Shown here piece after piece: positions 49,195 to 60,708 of a stretch of 64,000 bases of DNA. Source of the DNA: Thunnus maccoyii. Its lineage: Eukaryota; Chordata; Actinopteri; Scombriformes; Scombridae. The first letter of the stretch is position 1. Every line of letters begins with the position of its first letter. The position numbers and the translations under genes were made by a program. The stretch spans positions 8,789,155-8,853,154 of the forward strand of contig NC_056544.1 of the NCBI RefSeq assembly GCF_910596095.1, in the 5' to 3' direction. Under the pieces are notes generated by a model, which did no database searches, was not told the origin of the DNA, and saw only the letters and a program-made list of their open reading frames with translations.

Positions 49195-49450
49195 TAAAGG
49201 GGACGTTCAGCATTTTGGAAATGCTTATTCACTCGCTTAAATGAAAATATCGATACTACTCTCATAGCTGTATGGTAAATATAATGCGACAGCCTGCTCC
49301 CGGTTAGCTTAGCTTAGCATAAAGATAGCAAATGGGGAAACAGCTAGCCTAGCTCTTTCCAAAGTTCACACAATCCACCTATCAACACCTCTAAAGCTCA
49401 TTGATTACTATATTAAATCTTGTTTGTTTTATCCATGCAAAAATGGAGGT
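49195..49450 (+). repeat. teleost interspersed repeat (GGTTAGCTTAGCTTAGCA type)
   Basis: Contains ggttagcttagcttagcata, gggaaacagctagcctagct and aatccacctatcaacacctctaaagctca, phrases of a very common fish repeat, in the usual order. No coding content. Confidence 0.6.
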
Positions 49451-50589
49451 GCAACAACAATTTGCTGTTTTATGAGGGGTTCTGTGATTAGGAGTCACCT
49501 GACAGCTCATCAGAGTCAGATAAGAGATGAATGTCATGATAAGGTGCGTTTCCATCATCATTTTACAATCCTGCTTTGACTGCGCCACGAAAAACAATAA
49601 GGACATTATGAGTTTGTGGCTGTAGGTAACAGGAACGAGAAAAGCAAATCTAACAGTCAGTCAGTCTAATCCGTATTTCACAATGCCATAAATATGAGGA
49701 GATAAAGGTAATCAAAAAACAAGATTTTCCTATGTGAGTCTTTTGCATGCACAAAATATTTCCACAAACTAAAATTATATGATTGGGCTTAAATAATGGA
49801 AAAAAGCTGACAGTCTACTGAACTACAATATAATTGAGTATAAAAAAACAAATTCAAAAAAAGGCCAAAGGCAGTTCTTCATCTGGTGTATTTGGACTTT
49901 CAGATGAGAGACCTAATAATTGTGAAATAGATGCTTCCATACAGGACACAAGGGGTCACTGAATGGTTTGGTGACTATGAAAATGATGTAAATCATATGC
50001 TATGCTTTCACACTCACCAGATCTCGACCCTTTATTGAATTAACAGGAAAATAGTTGACAAGGATTGTTTCTTACTATAGAATGAAATTGAATTATTGAA
50101 TTATTATTATTGATAATTGAACAGCTGGATATTTATATAATACAGTGCCCCTAAAGGACGAAGCACACGCAAAAGTGAAAGCACAAACATTAAGGGAAAC
50201 AAGCTCAAAATCCAGAAATGCTACAAATACCAAAACACATGTGCGCCAGGCTGCTATAGGGGGACAATTGACCTATCGTCTTCATATTAGGCCGAACTTG
50301 GCAAATTCATCTCAGGAGTTATTTTCAATTATACATATTGATTTTTATTGAAACGTGGTGTACATACAGTATAGGTGCCTGAAATTCCACAGAGTCAGTG
50401 TTGTTGTACTGTCCAATAAAAAGGATATAATAATGAATAATAATGTGTTTGTCTAATATTATACTAAATCTCTGAGACCAAAATATATCTTCCAAAAGGA
50501 AATATATATCAAGATGCTACAGAGACATCAGAGCCAGCAGTAAATTACCAAAGGGCTTGCCTGGAATGATGACGAACACTGACCAGCCT

Positions 50590-50720
50590 GTCCATAGACT
50601 GTATATAAAGATTGATGTAGCGAGGTGTGATGTCACCCATTGGTTTGCATTGGAGTAGGTTTGAAGCCCAGAGTAGAGCTGGAGCCAGGACTTTCCAAAT
50701 AAGGAGTATGGGGTGTTACT
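50590..50720 (+). repeat. CATAGACTGTATA-type MITE fragment
   Basis: The sequence ccatagactgtatataaagattgatgtagcg..gtgatgtcacccattggtttgc is a familiar teleost repeat start. The terminal motif also occurs, inverted, at 36093-36202. Confidence 0.5.
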
Positions 50721-52859
50721 TTTCATGCACTGGAAACATGACTTGTTGAAAAAAAATATTGACTCAGTATTTGAGAGAAGTTAACATTTTTTGAATGGAA
50801 ATCTATTGAAGCCACTGATTTTTGGAGCCAGCAGCGGCCGTCAGTGGCATTGCATTTAAGCGTATTGTACTTCCATATAGGCCTCAGTCTCTAGCCGTAG
50901 TAGATGCCATTTGGTGTACATTGGGTTTTTAGAGCATTTTGCTGAAAAAAACTGCTGCGTCTGGAAACCACAGTGATGAGAGCAGTGAGACTGAACCAAA
51001 ACAGTGAAACTGTGTGCTGTAAAACCAAAACAATGAGCTGAAAGACGCAAAACATCTGCAAGATTGGGTGATGATTCTTTGTTGCTTTGTTTCTGCAATC
51101 AAGTGACCCCTTTCACACTAGTCATTTGAGCCATTGTTAGTGTAAAATATTGATAGTGCAGCTAAATACACAAGTTAATAGAATAGACTGAGGCCATTAC
51201 ATGCTATGTTTTCCTTGATGCTGGCAATTACCGTAAGTCATTAACCGGTGACTCAAATATCATGATAACAATGTGAGTCAACAGCCAGTGCTTTTACTGC
51301 GGATAAATACATGTATGTTGTCAAGTCAGAATTTAGAATGTGATTTTGAATAACATTTTCCACCACATCATGACTTATGAAGGTTAATATGATCAGTCAA
51401 AATCCTAGTTAGTTGTGAATCACAAGTGGTAATTTTGCCTTATAATGTCTGTTGTATGCTTTTTAAATCTTAAATGGACTCTGACTTGCTTATTTCTTAT
51501 TCTGCTCCGTAATAATCACCCTTACACGACCTTTCAAACAGCTGACTAGTGGATCCAAATGGAATGTTACTCAATAAACCCCCCTGCAATTTACTAACTT
51601 TGCTTTTACTCAGAAAGGCTGTTATTGCCAAATCCTTGTCATTCTCTCCCCCTCACTCTCTCTCTGTGCATGTCGTGGTGTTACAGATGCCTGAGGAGGA
51701 GGCAGAACCCACTGACAGGATCTGTCTGGATCAGCGTGCAGCTCTGTTATAGTGCAGCTTGGACCACGCAAGATAGGAGCGGAGTCCACCCTTTCCCTCC
51801 CCCGGTGAATCACACATTCCTAATGTTGGAGGTCAGCAATGAGGGAGGACTGTAGCCCCAGACACATTGATGATTGCCTGAAATATAGCTGTATTTGATT
51901 GGGTGATTTTTCTCCTTAAACCTCGTGAAGGCTTTCTGTGAGTGATCTTTCTCCAGAGACGTGTATTCATTGCTTTAAAGGTCACAACCGAGCGCCTGCC
52001 GAGTGACATGTGAAAGAAAGTGAACAAGGTCAAAAGCCTCTGGCCAGGTGCCAAAGGAAATACAGGTTTGAGTGTGGTACCTGAGATTTAATGTTAATCA
52101 CATAGGGAAAGTTATACCCTGTCTTCCTCTCTGCTCCCCCCCTCTCTTTTCTCCATTTTCTACTCTGTCTAATGTTTCCTCCTTTGCTGTTTCTCTGGTT
52201 ACTGGCTGAAAACACATGAGGCCCTATAGAGGGGCTCTGGGATTTTGCTCACCACCATCACCATGTACTGTACATACAAAACATTTTTTGATTGACACAT
52301 TAAATCTTTGTTATCTCTCGACTACCTTATCATTTGAATGCTTTTTATGTTGACATGTTACCTCATGGGTGATAGCAACTAGCATGACCAACCTCCATCC
52401 ACCTCCTGATCTCAGATACCAAACAACGTGTGGCATAAGGAGATAAAGAGCTGTGCCGGTGAGATGTTGCTGTGCTGTCAGCAAATAGCTGCCGGTGCCA
52501 GGTGAGCATATGGAGAGCATCAGAGCACGCTGCTCTCAATGTTTGATGAAGTCAATGTTTGGGTTCCGTCAGCAGTATATTCTTCTTGGCCCCTTTCCCA
52601 TGGGGCTCCTTCAGACACATATGGAGGTAATTTGTTCAAATTATTCAGCAGAGAAAGAAATAAGAGGGGGAAAAATGGCCTTGGGATTTTGGGGTTGGAA
52701 ATCAGTTTGAGAGGCTGGGTCTGGGTGGGGGTATACATCTTTGGGGGTACTGGGATTGAGGGTTTACGTGAGAAATGGCTTTTAAAGAGCTACAAGTGAA
52801 ATGGTAGTGCATGTTTAGAGATTTTATGGAACCTGCTACATGACTGTGACATCAAAGTG
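50721..52859. other. gene-less stretch, candidate regulatory DNA at 51640-52080
   Basis: No exon recognised. The part from about 51640 to 52080 is non-repetitive and compositionally mixed, with nuclear-receptor half-sites (AAAGGTCA, CAAGGTCA). It may be conserved non-coding DNA; this is a guess from appearance. Confidence 0.3.
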
Positions 52860-53845
52860 AAAACAATGCAAAATGTCTGAGGTGCCACTAGAAGTGCCTA
52901 GAGGTGCCAACCTCCCCCAAAAAAGTGTTGGATGGTTGAACAATGTAGTGATATCTGTGCTATTCTTAGAGAGTTTGACCTTAGGATATCTCTACAAAAA
53001 AGGCTGAGGAATCACTTCCTACAAACAATTTAAATGGGATTTTCCTGTGGGGAGCATGATGATGTGTTCAGCAAATGTCAAGGAAATCAGCCAATTGCAA
53101 TATGCAATACAGTGTCTTGTGTCCAAATGGAAATTTTGGTGTAAGGGTGGTACAAAAGGAAAGAATCAGGATCAGTAAAATCAGTAAAAAAAATGCTTTG
53201 ATCATCTGGAGACCATGAATAGTCACAGTAAAATTTTAATGAAAATTTGGCAATTACTTTTTTGTCTAAAACTTCATCTGATGGTGGTGCAAGAGAAAAA
53301 CTCATATGTTAAAAATGGACAGGGTTCATCCTTTGTGCAACATGACTGGTAAATATATATATATATACACATATATATATATTGAGAAACCCAGCCATTA
53401 ATTTTGGCTACCTTGTTAAGAAACAAAATTCATCAAGGTAAAAATTTTGACCTGTGGCACTAGACAAAATGTTAGAAGTCATGAGGAAGGATAGTGGAGC
53501 TAACAATGTTAAGTTTTACCTCAGAATGGCAACAAAGCAACAAAGGTTGCGGAATCACCAAATCTAAAAGGGATCTTCCTCTGGGGAGCATGATTGCTGA
53601 TAAATGCTTAGCAAATGTCATACTATATTGCATTATATAACACAGCATCATGTGAACAAAGTGAAACTTTTTTGTATGTCTGGCCCAAGGGACAGGCCAC
53701 AAGATCAGAAAACCCAAAAGGGATTATTCTCTGGGAACCATGATTAGCCACATTAAAATTTAATGGAAATTTCAGAGGTTTTTTAAATTTCCCTGTTTAA
53801 AATGTTACCTGATGTTGGCGCTCGGCAAAAGCTTAGATCCAGAGT
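52860..53845. repeat. diverged interspersed repeat with internal duplication
   Basis: Repeated phrases include ggaatcac..aaatgggattttcctgtggggagcatgat (about 53009-53060) and ggaatcacc..aaaagggatcttcctctggggagcatgat (about 53552-53594). A third partial match is gggattattctctgggaaccatgatt (near 53720). They are about 545 and 130 bases apart. The wording (gggattcatcctctgggaaccatga) is typical of a widespread fish repeat. A (TA)n run lies at 53355-53380. Confidence 0.5.
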
Positions 53846-54140
53846 AGGACTGGTCATTGGGAGAAATCAGGAGAAATCCCGGTGGGCTGGTTGCTATGTG
53901 GGCCGCTTGAGCACCATGTGGGCTGCTTGAGCAGCCCATTATACAAAAACAAGAGCGAGTGTGCCGCTTGAGCAGCCCATTATACAAAAACAAGAGCGAG
54001 TGTGCCCTTTGAGCAGCCCATTATACAAAAACAAGAGCCCATTATACAAAAACAAGAGCAAGAGCGATGCGTTGGCGGCCTTCCCCGGGGTCGCTGTGTG
54101 TAAAAAAAGTCCAGGGCCTTTTTTTTTGTCCCAACCCAAC
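53846..54140. repeat. repeat with 41-base tandem units
   Basis: Within a repeat-like segment (ggtcattgggagaaatcagg...ccagggcctttttttttgtccc), a 41-base unit containing gcagcccattatacaaaaac starts at about 53931, 53972 and 54013. A shortened 22-base repeat of its core follows at about 54038. The copies are nearly identical, so the duplication is recent. Confidence 0.7.
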
Positions 54141-54644
54141 CATGATCTAATCCTGAAATCTTAGCCATCCTTTATCCTCTGAGATTAACAAATAACAGTT
54201 GTAACTTTTCTGGAAATCCAAAACCAAATAGTTTTTGGATATGATTATTGCCAAGTAGTTGTTCAGATGCTTTGGAACAAAGTGTTGGGTTATGGACTGA
54301 CTGACCAATGAAACAGCTGACATCATGTTTCTCCAGCCCTGCTAAAGAAGGAATGGTTTTGATTGCATGGCCAACATCATGACAAGTCCCACGTCTGCAA
54401 TGTTGATGTTAAGCTGGAAAGCCCCCAGGAAAGGGTCAAACTGTCAACAAAATGTTGTGCCATTACAATCCAAACCCTAATCACGCTTTACCCCTTGTGT
54501 ACATTAGACTGCTTCAGGCTCAGACTCACGGTCAGTGTAGCCCTGTCTCCATATCAGCTGCTAGGAAGGTTGTGATGGCAGAGATTTGGCCTCCCTCTTG
54601 ATGTTTACATTCTCCAGACACAGGGGAGAATGAAGAGAGAAAGA

Positions 54645-54645
<1 letters not shown>

Positions 54646-54706
<61 letters not shown>
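54646..54706. repeat. (GA)n microsatellite
   Basis: About 30 GA units. Open frames here encode Ser-Leu repeats and are artefacts. Confidence 0.9.
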
Positions 54707-54715
<9 letters not shown>

Positions 54716-56940
54716 TTACTAACAGCTGCATCACTGCAACCCAAAGTCCTCCATGACTGAAGGCTTCAGGCTTCTGGGCACGGACACCGCACATTATGGC
54801 TAACATTAGGGTTTAGAGAAGGTTTTATGAGGGGCGTTTGCGTGTATTGTGTATGAATGAGTGAGGGGCAGATAAAGGAGACTTACATAACGTCCGAAAA
54901 GCCTGCTGTCTTCACCTTGATTTGTTTCAGTACCCTAAAACAAAAGATTTACAAGCGCTAAATGTTCTTGTAAACAACTAGTGTGGAGGGATTAAAGATG
55001 TGGTGTTTCAGCCTGATAGTGATATTCCTGGAAACTGATTGTATGCCATGAGCCAAGTAAAGAAAAACTCTCAGAAAGTCCAAGAGCTTGGCATGGCTCA
55101 AAAGCCCAGGTCTCCTGGGGAACCAGCCATCATCACAGTGTTTTGTGAATAAGAAAAACATGCCCATTGGAGCTGTAATGAGGTCACTTATCAGCGAGAG
55201 CATTTGGAGGGTGTGCCTTGCTTCCTCTCAGCATCCCTCCGTCTGTCAGGGAGAGGACAAATGACCTCAGCAGCTACTGACAATAATGTCATGTGGCGTC
55301 AGGCTGTATGACAGGCTTCATGTTGACTGAAGGTGCAGCCAAACTTTCTGATGTACAGCCCTTCCAGAAGAATAAACAAGTTCAGTTTTCTAAAATTTTC
55401 CTCAAAGTGATTTTAACTGAAGTGAGTTTTACAAGAACTACAAATTGATTATTGTTGTTTCTCCTTATTAGCTACACCAAACCACCAAAGGAACTGCCAA
55501 AGACAGCTCACGCATTGTAAAAAGAAAACTCTGCACTAGAAACACATATTAAGCAGTCTAACGTGTTTGTGTGATGAGAAAATACATCAGGTTAGTCATT
55601 TAATTGATAACAGTTGTGACCGACAACAAGCTCACTTGGGGAGGGGATGGTATGTTTGTGTAGGGGGTAAACAAGAGAGAGGATAAGCCATCACTTCAGA
55701 GCAACCACAACAGTGCTACAGGGTTCATGAGAAGAATTTGTAAATCACACAGGGTAATTACTTCACAAATAATAGGGGTTAAACTGCAGTGGGAAAACAC
55801 AACAGCAGTTTTTCTCCCCAAACCACATGAAAAGGATTCCACTATTAGAATGTTAAGCACTGCTGATCAAAAAAGCCTCTTTGAATCCCAACAAGAAAAA
55901 ATAGGTACAACTAAAAATGTGAAAAACTGGACTACTATGTGCCATTGGTTGGTCTGGTGAATACTAGTCAGCATGCAGCCTCTTTCACTTTCAATTACAG
56001 TTGAAGATATCTTTGAGAAAATCTTACACCACTGATGGTTTAATGGAGTGGGTCAGGAGCAGTTCACAAAGATAAACATTATGTCAAGCCTTTGGCACTG
56101 GATGTGGACATTTGTTGAACAGAGAAAGCAACACTTGTAGAACGAAAAGCACTGCCATGTTTGGTAGCAGAGGAGACTTTACACCTTCACTGGATCACTT
56201 ATATCCAACACACTCCATTGTTGGAAGAGGCACAGAGAGTTGGAAATGACGAAGACTGTAACGAATGGACGTAAGAGGGAAGTCTACCTAATGGAACACA
56301 CACCCTTTAGGGTGTAGTCTTGTGCCCAATTAAGACATTCAAAACATTTAGTAGTCATAACAGAACGCAGCTGCAACAAAATAATGTATCAACCCTGGCA
56401 TCGTCATAAAAACACAACACATTTTGCAGCTTATTAAACTAATCAACTCTAATCTCCTTCTGGGCAATGAGCCTGATCCACAGTGAAATCAGTCAGCTTA
56501 GGATACCATGTGAGCACGCTGGCCTGAAACCTCTGCTCATGATATGCTGGCATATACAGTAACTTTGAGTTACATTGTACAACCTGTATCGTGTATGCTT
56601 TGTGTAGACTAAGTACTCTATAAGGATAATACAAGACACTAAAGGTAGGTTACATTGCCTCTAAGTATTTTCATATGTGAATGTACTTTGCCACTCTGGC
56701 ATGGCTGCTGCGTGGAGTCTATATTATTCCAGAGGGCCATTGGGGAGAGGGGTTAAAGCCTGGAATGTACACTATTTCCCCACAGGAAGCTGTGCATGGA
56801 AGTCTACCATTGCCCCACGCCCAGATCTCTCCATCACACGCAAAGTTGGAAGGCTACTGAAATATAGTACAAAAGTCAGAGATACTTTTCTGTCATGTAT
56901 GGCATGAAGAAATAAATAAACCTCACAACACACTGCTCTT
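54707..56940. other. gene-less stretch upstream of the plpp3 3' end
   Basis: No exon recognised. The part at 54950-55350 is non-repetitive, with GATA-like (CTTATCAG) and GAGGTCA motifs, and could be regulatory. The remainder is AT-rich with no familiar content. Confidence 0.4.
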
Positions 56941-57960
56941 GATCTTTTGTGTTTTATTAAAGACATTTTATCATTGATATAGTCTTACAGTTTTATTGTA
57001 CAAAATTTCATACAAAAATATCGAAAGGCACTTTTTAATAGAAATGTACTGAAGCTATCCACATTGAGAGCTTTGTTTTCCATAAAACTTAATATTCACA
57101 AGTTGTCAACGTTATTGGATGGCTTCTGCCAAGCTTTGCCTCTTCAAGCAGCATGTTTTCATGTTTACACAGGTCTCAACACAAAGTCATAGTGGGTGTT
57201 TCTTCATAAGACACACACATATACAGTATATATGTATATATATACACACACACACAATGCAGAATTGTACAATGTATGGTAGCATGCAGAATTTTCTGAT
57301 GCTGCTTATAGCACATTTCCAAAACGTATAAAAAAATAACTAGTTTCCCTATACGTGTCAGATCATACGTGTCTCTAGGATTGATGCTTTCAGTGGTTTT
57401 AAGTATTATTATTAGTTTTCGCTAAAAAGTTAATTACATCAATGTCATACAAACATATGAGCACCATTACTTTGAAAAGTAAAAGTAATGTAATGATTTC
57501 CGTCTATTATAATACTAAGTCTCGTCAGCCCTACTGTATTACTGCACAAGGTTTTGTGAAATGTTGTTAAGCAGTCAGTTTTATGACGTGCCAAAATGAT
57601 AAATAGTTTCTTTTTTATTACTTTGCTAAATTGTGCTTTGGTACTGAGAGGTTAATATAAGTATCGACTGCTCTAGAAAGTCCCTGTCTTGGTAGTGAGT
57701 ATATAAATGCCTGTGTAGAATACAGTATATCACAGGATGTCTCGGTGATGTGAATCATCACTATGATTAGTGACTGTAAAGTACATGTACTGCATGTGAT
57801 GCGTTTTCCACAGTGTTCCCATCTTGAGTTACATGTATCTGTTGGAGCAGGTGCCTGTTCTCTGGTTGGGGAGAGGCACACTTGTAGGCTATAAACACTG
57901 AAATATATAGACATGACATTAAGACACGGGCACACTCACAGAGAAACCTGTGCACCCACC

Positions 57961-57994
<34 letters not shown>

Positions 57995-58827
57995 CATATG
58001 CAAGGGACACACCCACCACACACACTCTGACCTAACACTTGTGAGCACCCGTCTGGTACATATAACAGACAGTCATTTCATTAAATGGCTCAGTGGGGGC
58101 TCGTCCTAGCCAGCAGAAAGAGGCCCACATCCAACACATATGCCCTTCACTGTACTTTCCACCTACTGTAACTCATGTGCACCTTCCAAGGAACACTACA
58201 CAATGGACATAATAAAAGATTACAAAGGCTTACAAAGCTTTCCAAAAGCTTCACTTCAGGTCATTCAAGTGGTGACGAACAGTACTGAGTTTAGCTAAAA
58301 AATAGTGCTATAAATCACACATAACAATGCTTATGTTTGCAATAAAACCAAAATAAAAAACAACATCCTTCCTGAAATCAAGGAATTTGTTGAGTGAGCG
58401 ACAAGAAAATTAGTATGGCTCCCATGCTGGATGCAGCTGCCATTTCTCGGTTTTGTCTGATTTCAGACTTTTGTCCATGCAACAGCCTTAACAGAGGGGA
58501 ATCTACGAGGCAGATCTCTTTCATAACAGAGGAAGAGGGACAAATATCCCTGGCAATGAGAAAGATGATTTGTTCTCTCTCTTTTCCACATTAAATTGCC
58601 TGGTGAGACTGAGGAAAAAGGATGGAAATTTCCGTTGAGAAAGCAAAACTTGCTCGACTGTTTTCCGTAGCCTCCTCTCATCCTCTGAGATGTTCAAGAT
58701 TCCATATTTGTCTGCATTATCCAGATTGTTGGATTGTTGTTATTCTATCCAGTCTTGGCCAGTGGCTGTAGTAGTGATTTAAAAATGGCACAGGTCAGGG
58801 TTATGTGCAGTCAATTTGCAGTCCTCT
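56941..58827 (-). terminator. plpp3: plpp3 3' UTR with poly(A) signal
   Basis: Downstream of the plpp3 stop the minus strand has AATAAA at 56953-56958, and another at 57614-57619. The distal one would give a 3' UTR of about 1.9 kb. A (CA)n tract at 57962-57991 lies inside it. The extent is inferred; no transcript data are available. Confidence 0.45.
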
Positions 58828-59761
58828 CTATGCCATGATGAGATGATTGCTCCGCTCTCTGATGTCTGCTGGAGGAACAAGATCTTTTTTCACTGGAGTT
58901 GGCAATAGGGTAGAACGTCTACCTTTAGGTTTGAACAAGTCTGACACAAAGAATACCTGTGGAAGAGATTGAGAAGAAACTCAGTGTGTTTATATTACTT
59001 TAGTGCATTACTTTGAATGTATAGGTGGCTAATAATGAACTACATTACTTTACAAACAATTCCCCCTGATACTTTCTTTCTGACAGTTTTTTATGTCCTG
59101 GGCTATTTCACTTCCCCTTTCTTGAGAGACAGACTAAGGAGTTCCTCAAGATTCTGTATCAGGTCCCCTTTGGATTTCTATTTACATGCATCCCCTTAAC
59201 AAAATAATCTGTCATCTCAGTCTCTCCTTTTATTGTTAATTCAACAGCCAATGTATGTACCTGTTGACCTCTGCAATTCAAATAGCTGTCATTAAAAATG
59301 TTTTTTTTGATAAACATTTTCAACTGAATAAAATAATCTACACAGCAACATTTGGGTAATGTTCCTCACGCTTTGTCAAAAATCTCACTAACTTCTGAGC
59401 CGTGGTTCAATCCAGTTTTCACAGACTAAGAAGAACTGTATATTCAAGACACAATCTCATTTTCTGAAAATGAAATGAAATGTTTTTCACACTTTTACTT
59501 CATCACATGTTGATCGCTGTAAAAGACTTGTTTTCCCTTTTTGGATCCATGCACAGACTCCCGTTGCATTTTAGAATTGATGCTAAGATGCTGCTGATAA
59601 ACAATAAAGAGTGAGATGGTTTAGCTACTGTTTACTTCACTCAACAAACAATCCATCTCAGTCTTAGTCCTCTAAATCCTGTGGTTTGGAAACCTGCTGT
59701 AGTTTTTTAAATTTTATTTAGGGTGCATCTTTATTTATTTGAGGTGCCTGTATTTGGGCTA

Positions 59762-59800
<39 letters not shown>

Positions 59801-60708
59801 TTGAAAAGTTATGGAAACAACATCCTTCATTTACAGCCAAGGACACTCAAATTATTAATGATTCTTCTGATCAAATCTAATATAGCACTTTATAATAACA
59901 CAACATATGAGAACCACTCACTATGCAATAGGCTACCAGGGCTCCCTGTATGAAACCTGCCAAGACATCAGTGGGGTGATGCTTGTGATCAGACACACGG
60001 GACAAGCCGGTGTAGAAAGACATCATGATGAGGGTGAACTGGGTCAGAGGGCGCAGCAGGCGGGCTCCGTGCCAAGTGAAACGAGACTGCAGGTAAAACT
60101 GCAAAAGAGACAGAATTGTGGGTTGATATAGTATGTACGGTACAACATAAGGCGTGCATGTATGTTAAAAACAATCCAGTAACTTACCACCAGATAAAGC
60201 ATGGTGTACATGGAGAATGATGCATGTCCAGAAAAGAAAGACTTCCTGGGGAGAACAGAGGACAATCAGCATTATACCACAGCTTACAGTCTAAAAGCAA
60301 TCAGTAGTCACTTTTAGTACAGATACATATGTAATCATATACTTTTTAAAAACGTAGTCAATATTTAATTCAATGTATTTGAAACATTTGAAACTATTTT
60401 GCAATATTTGGCAGTTTCTTTCATTACCTGGCCTCCTGAACTTTGCTCTCTGGCCCCTGACACTGGTAGTCAGTGATGTAGCCCAGGGAGCAGTTGATAG
60501 TGGTAAAGTCGGGTTTGCACACATCGAGGAAATGAGGGCGCATGCGACCCACTGACACTTTGGCAATGTCAGTGAAGGACTGGCTGATGGCACAGCCGAA
60601 GATGAACACGCCAACCTGCTTGTAGAGAGCGGAAATGTAGGGGTTCCCTACAAAAGACTTGGATCCCTCATTCAGAAAGTAGATCCTGTAGCTCTCCCCA
60701 ATGATGAT
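58828..60708 (-). CDS. plpp3: phospholipid phosphatase 3, C-terminal exons (partial)
   Basis: Integral membrane lipid phosphatase whose outward-facing site removes phosphate from LPA, S1P, phosphatidate and ceramide-1-phosphate. Four exons, minus strand: 60428-60708, 60188-60245, 59922-60098, 58828-58956. All phases agree, giving about 214 residues. The first coding exon or exons lie beyond the right edge. All three LPP catalytic motifs are present: KVSVGRMRP (KX6RP), FFSGH, and [12 protein letters not shown] (SRX5HX3D). A glycosylation site NCS sits in the second extracellular loop. [40 protein letters not shown] and [13 protein letters not shown] mark PLPP3 rather than PLPP1 or PLPP2. The human RGD in CRGDDSK is CQGPESK here. 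The C-terminus is SNHLIMA. Confidence 0.93.
59763..59798. repeat. (ATT)n microsatellite
   Basis: Twelve or so ATT units in the last intron of plpp3. Confidence 0.9.

Noticed and set aside
53924-54062. CRISPR-like regular repeats
   Set aside because: The units are directly adjacent with no unique spacers, and this is a vertebrate genome; it is a simple tandem duplication.
54532-54806. Ser-Leu repeat frames
   Set aside because: Translation of the GA/CT microsatellite.
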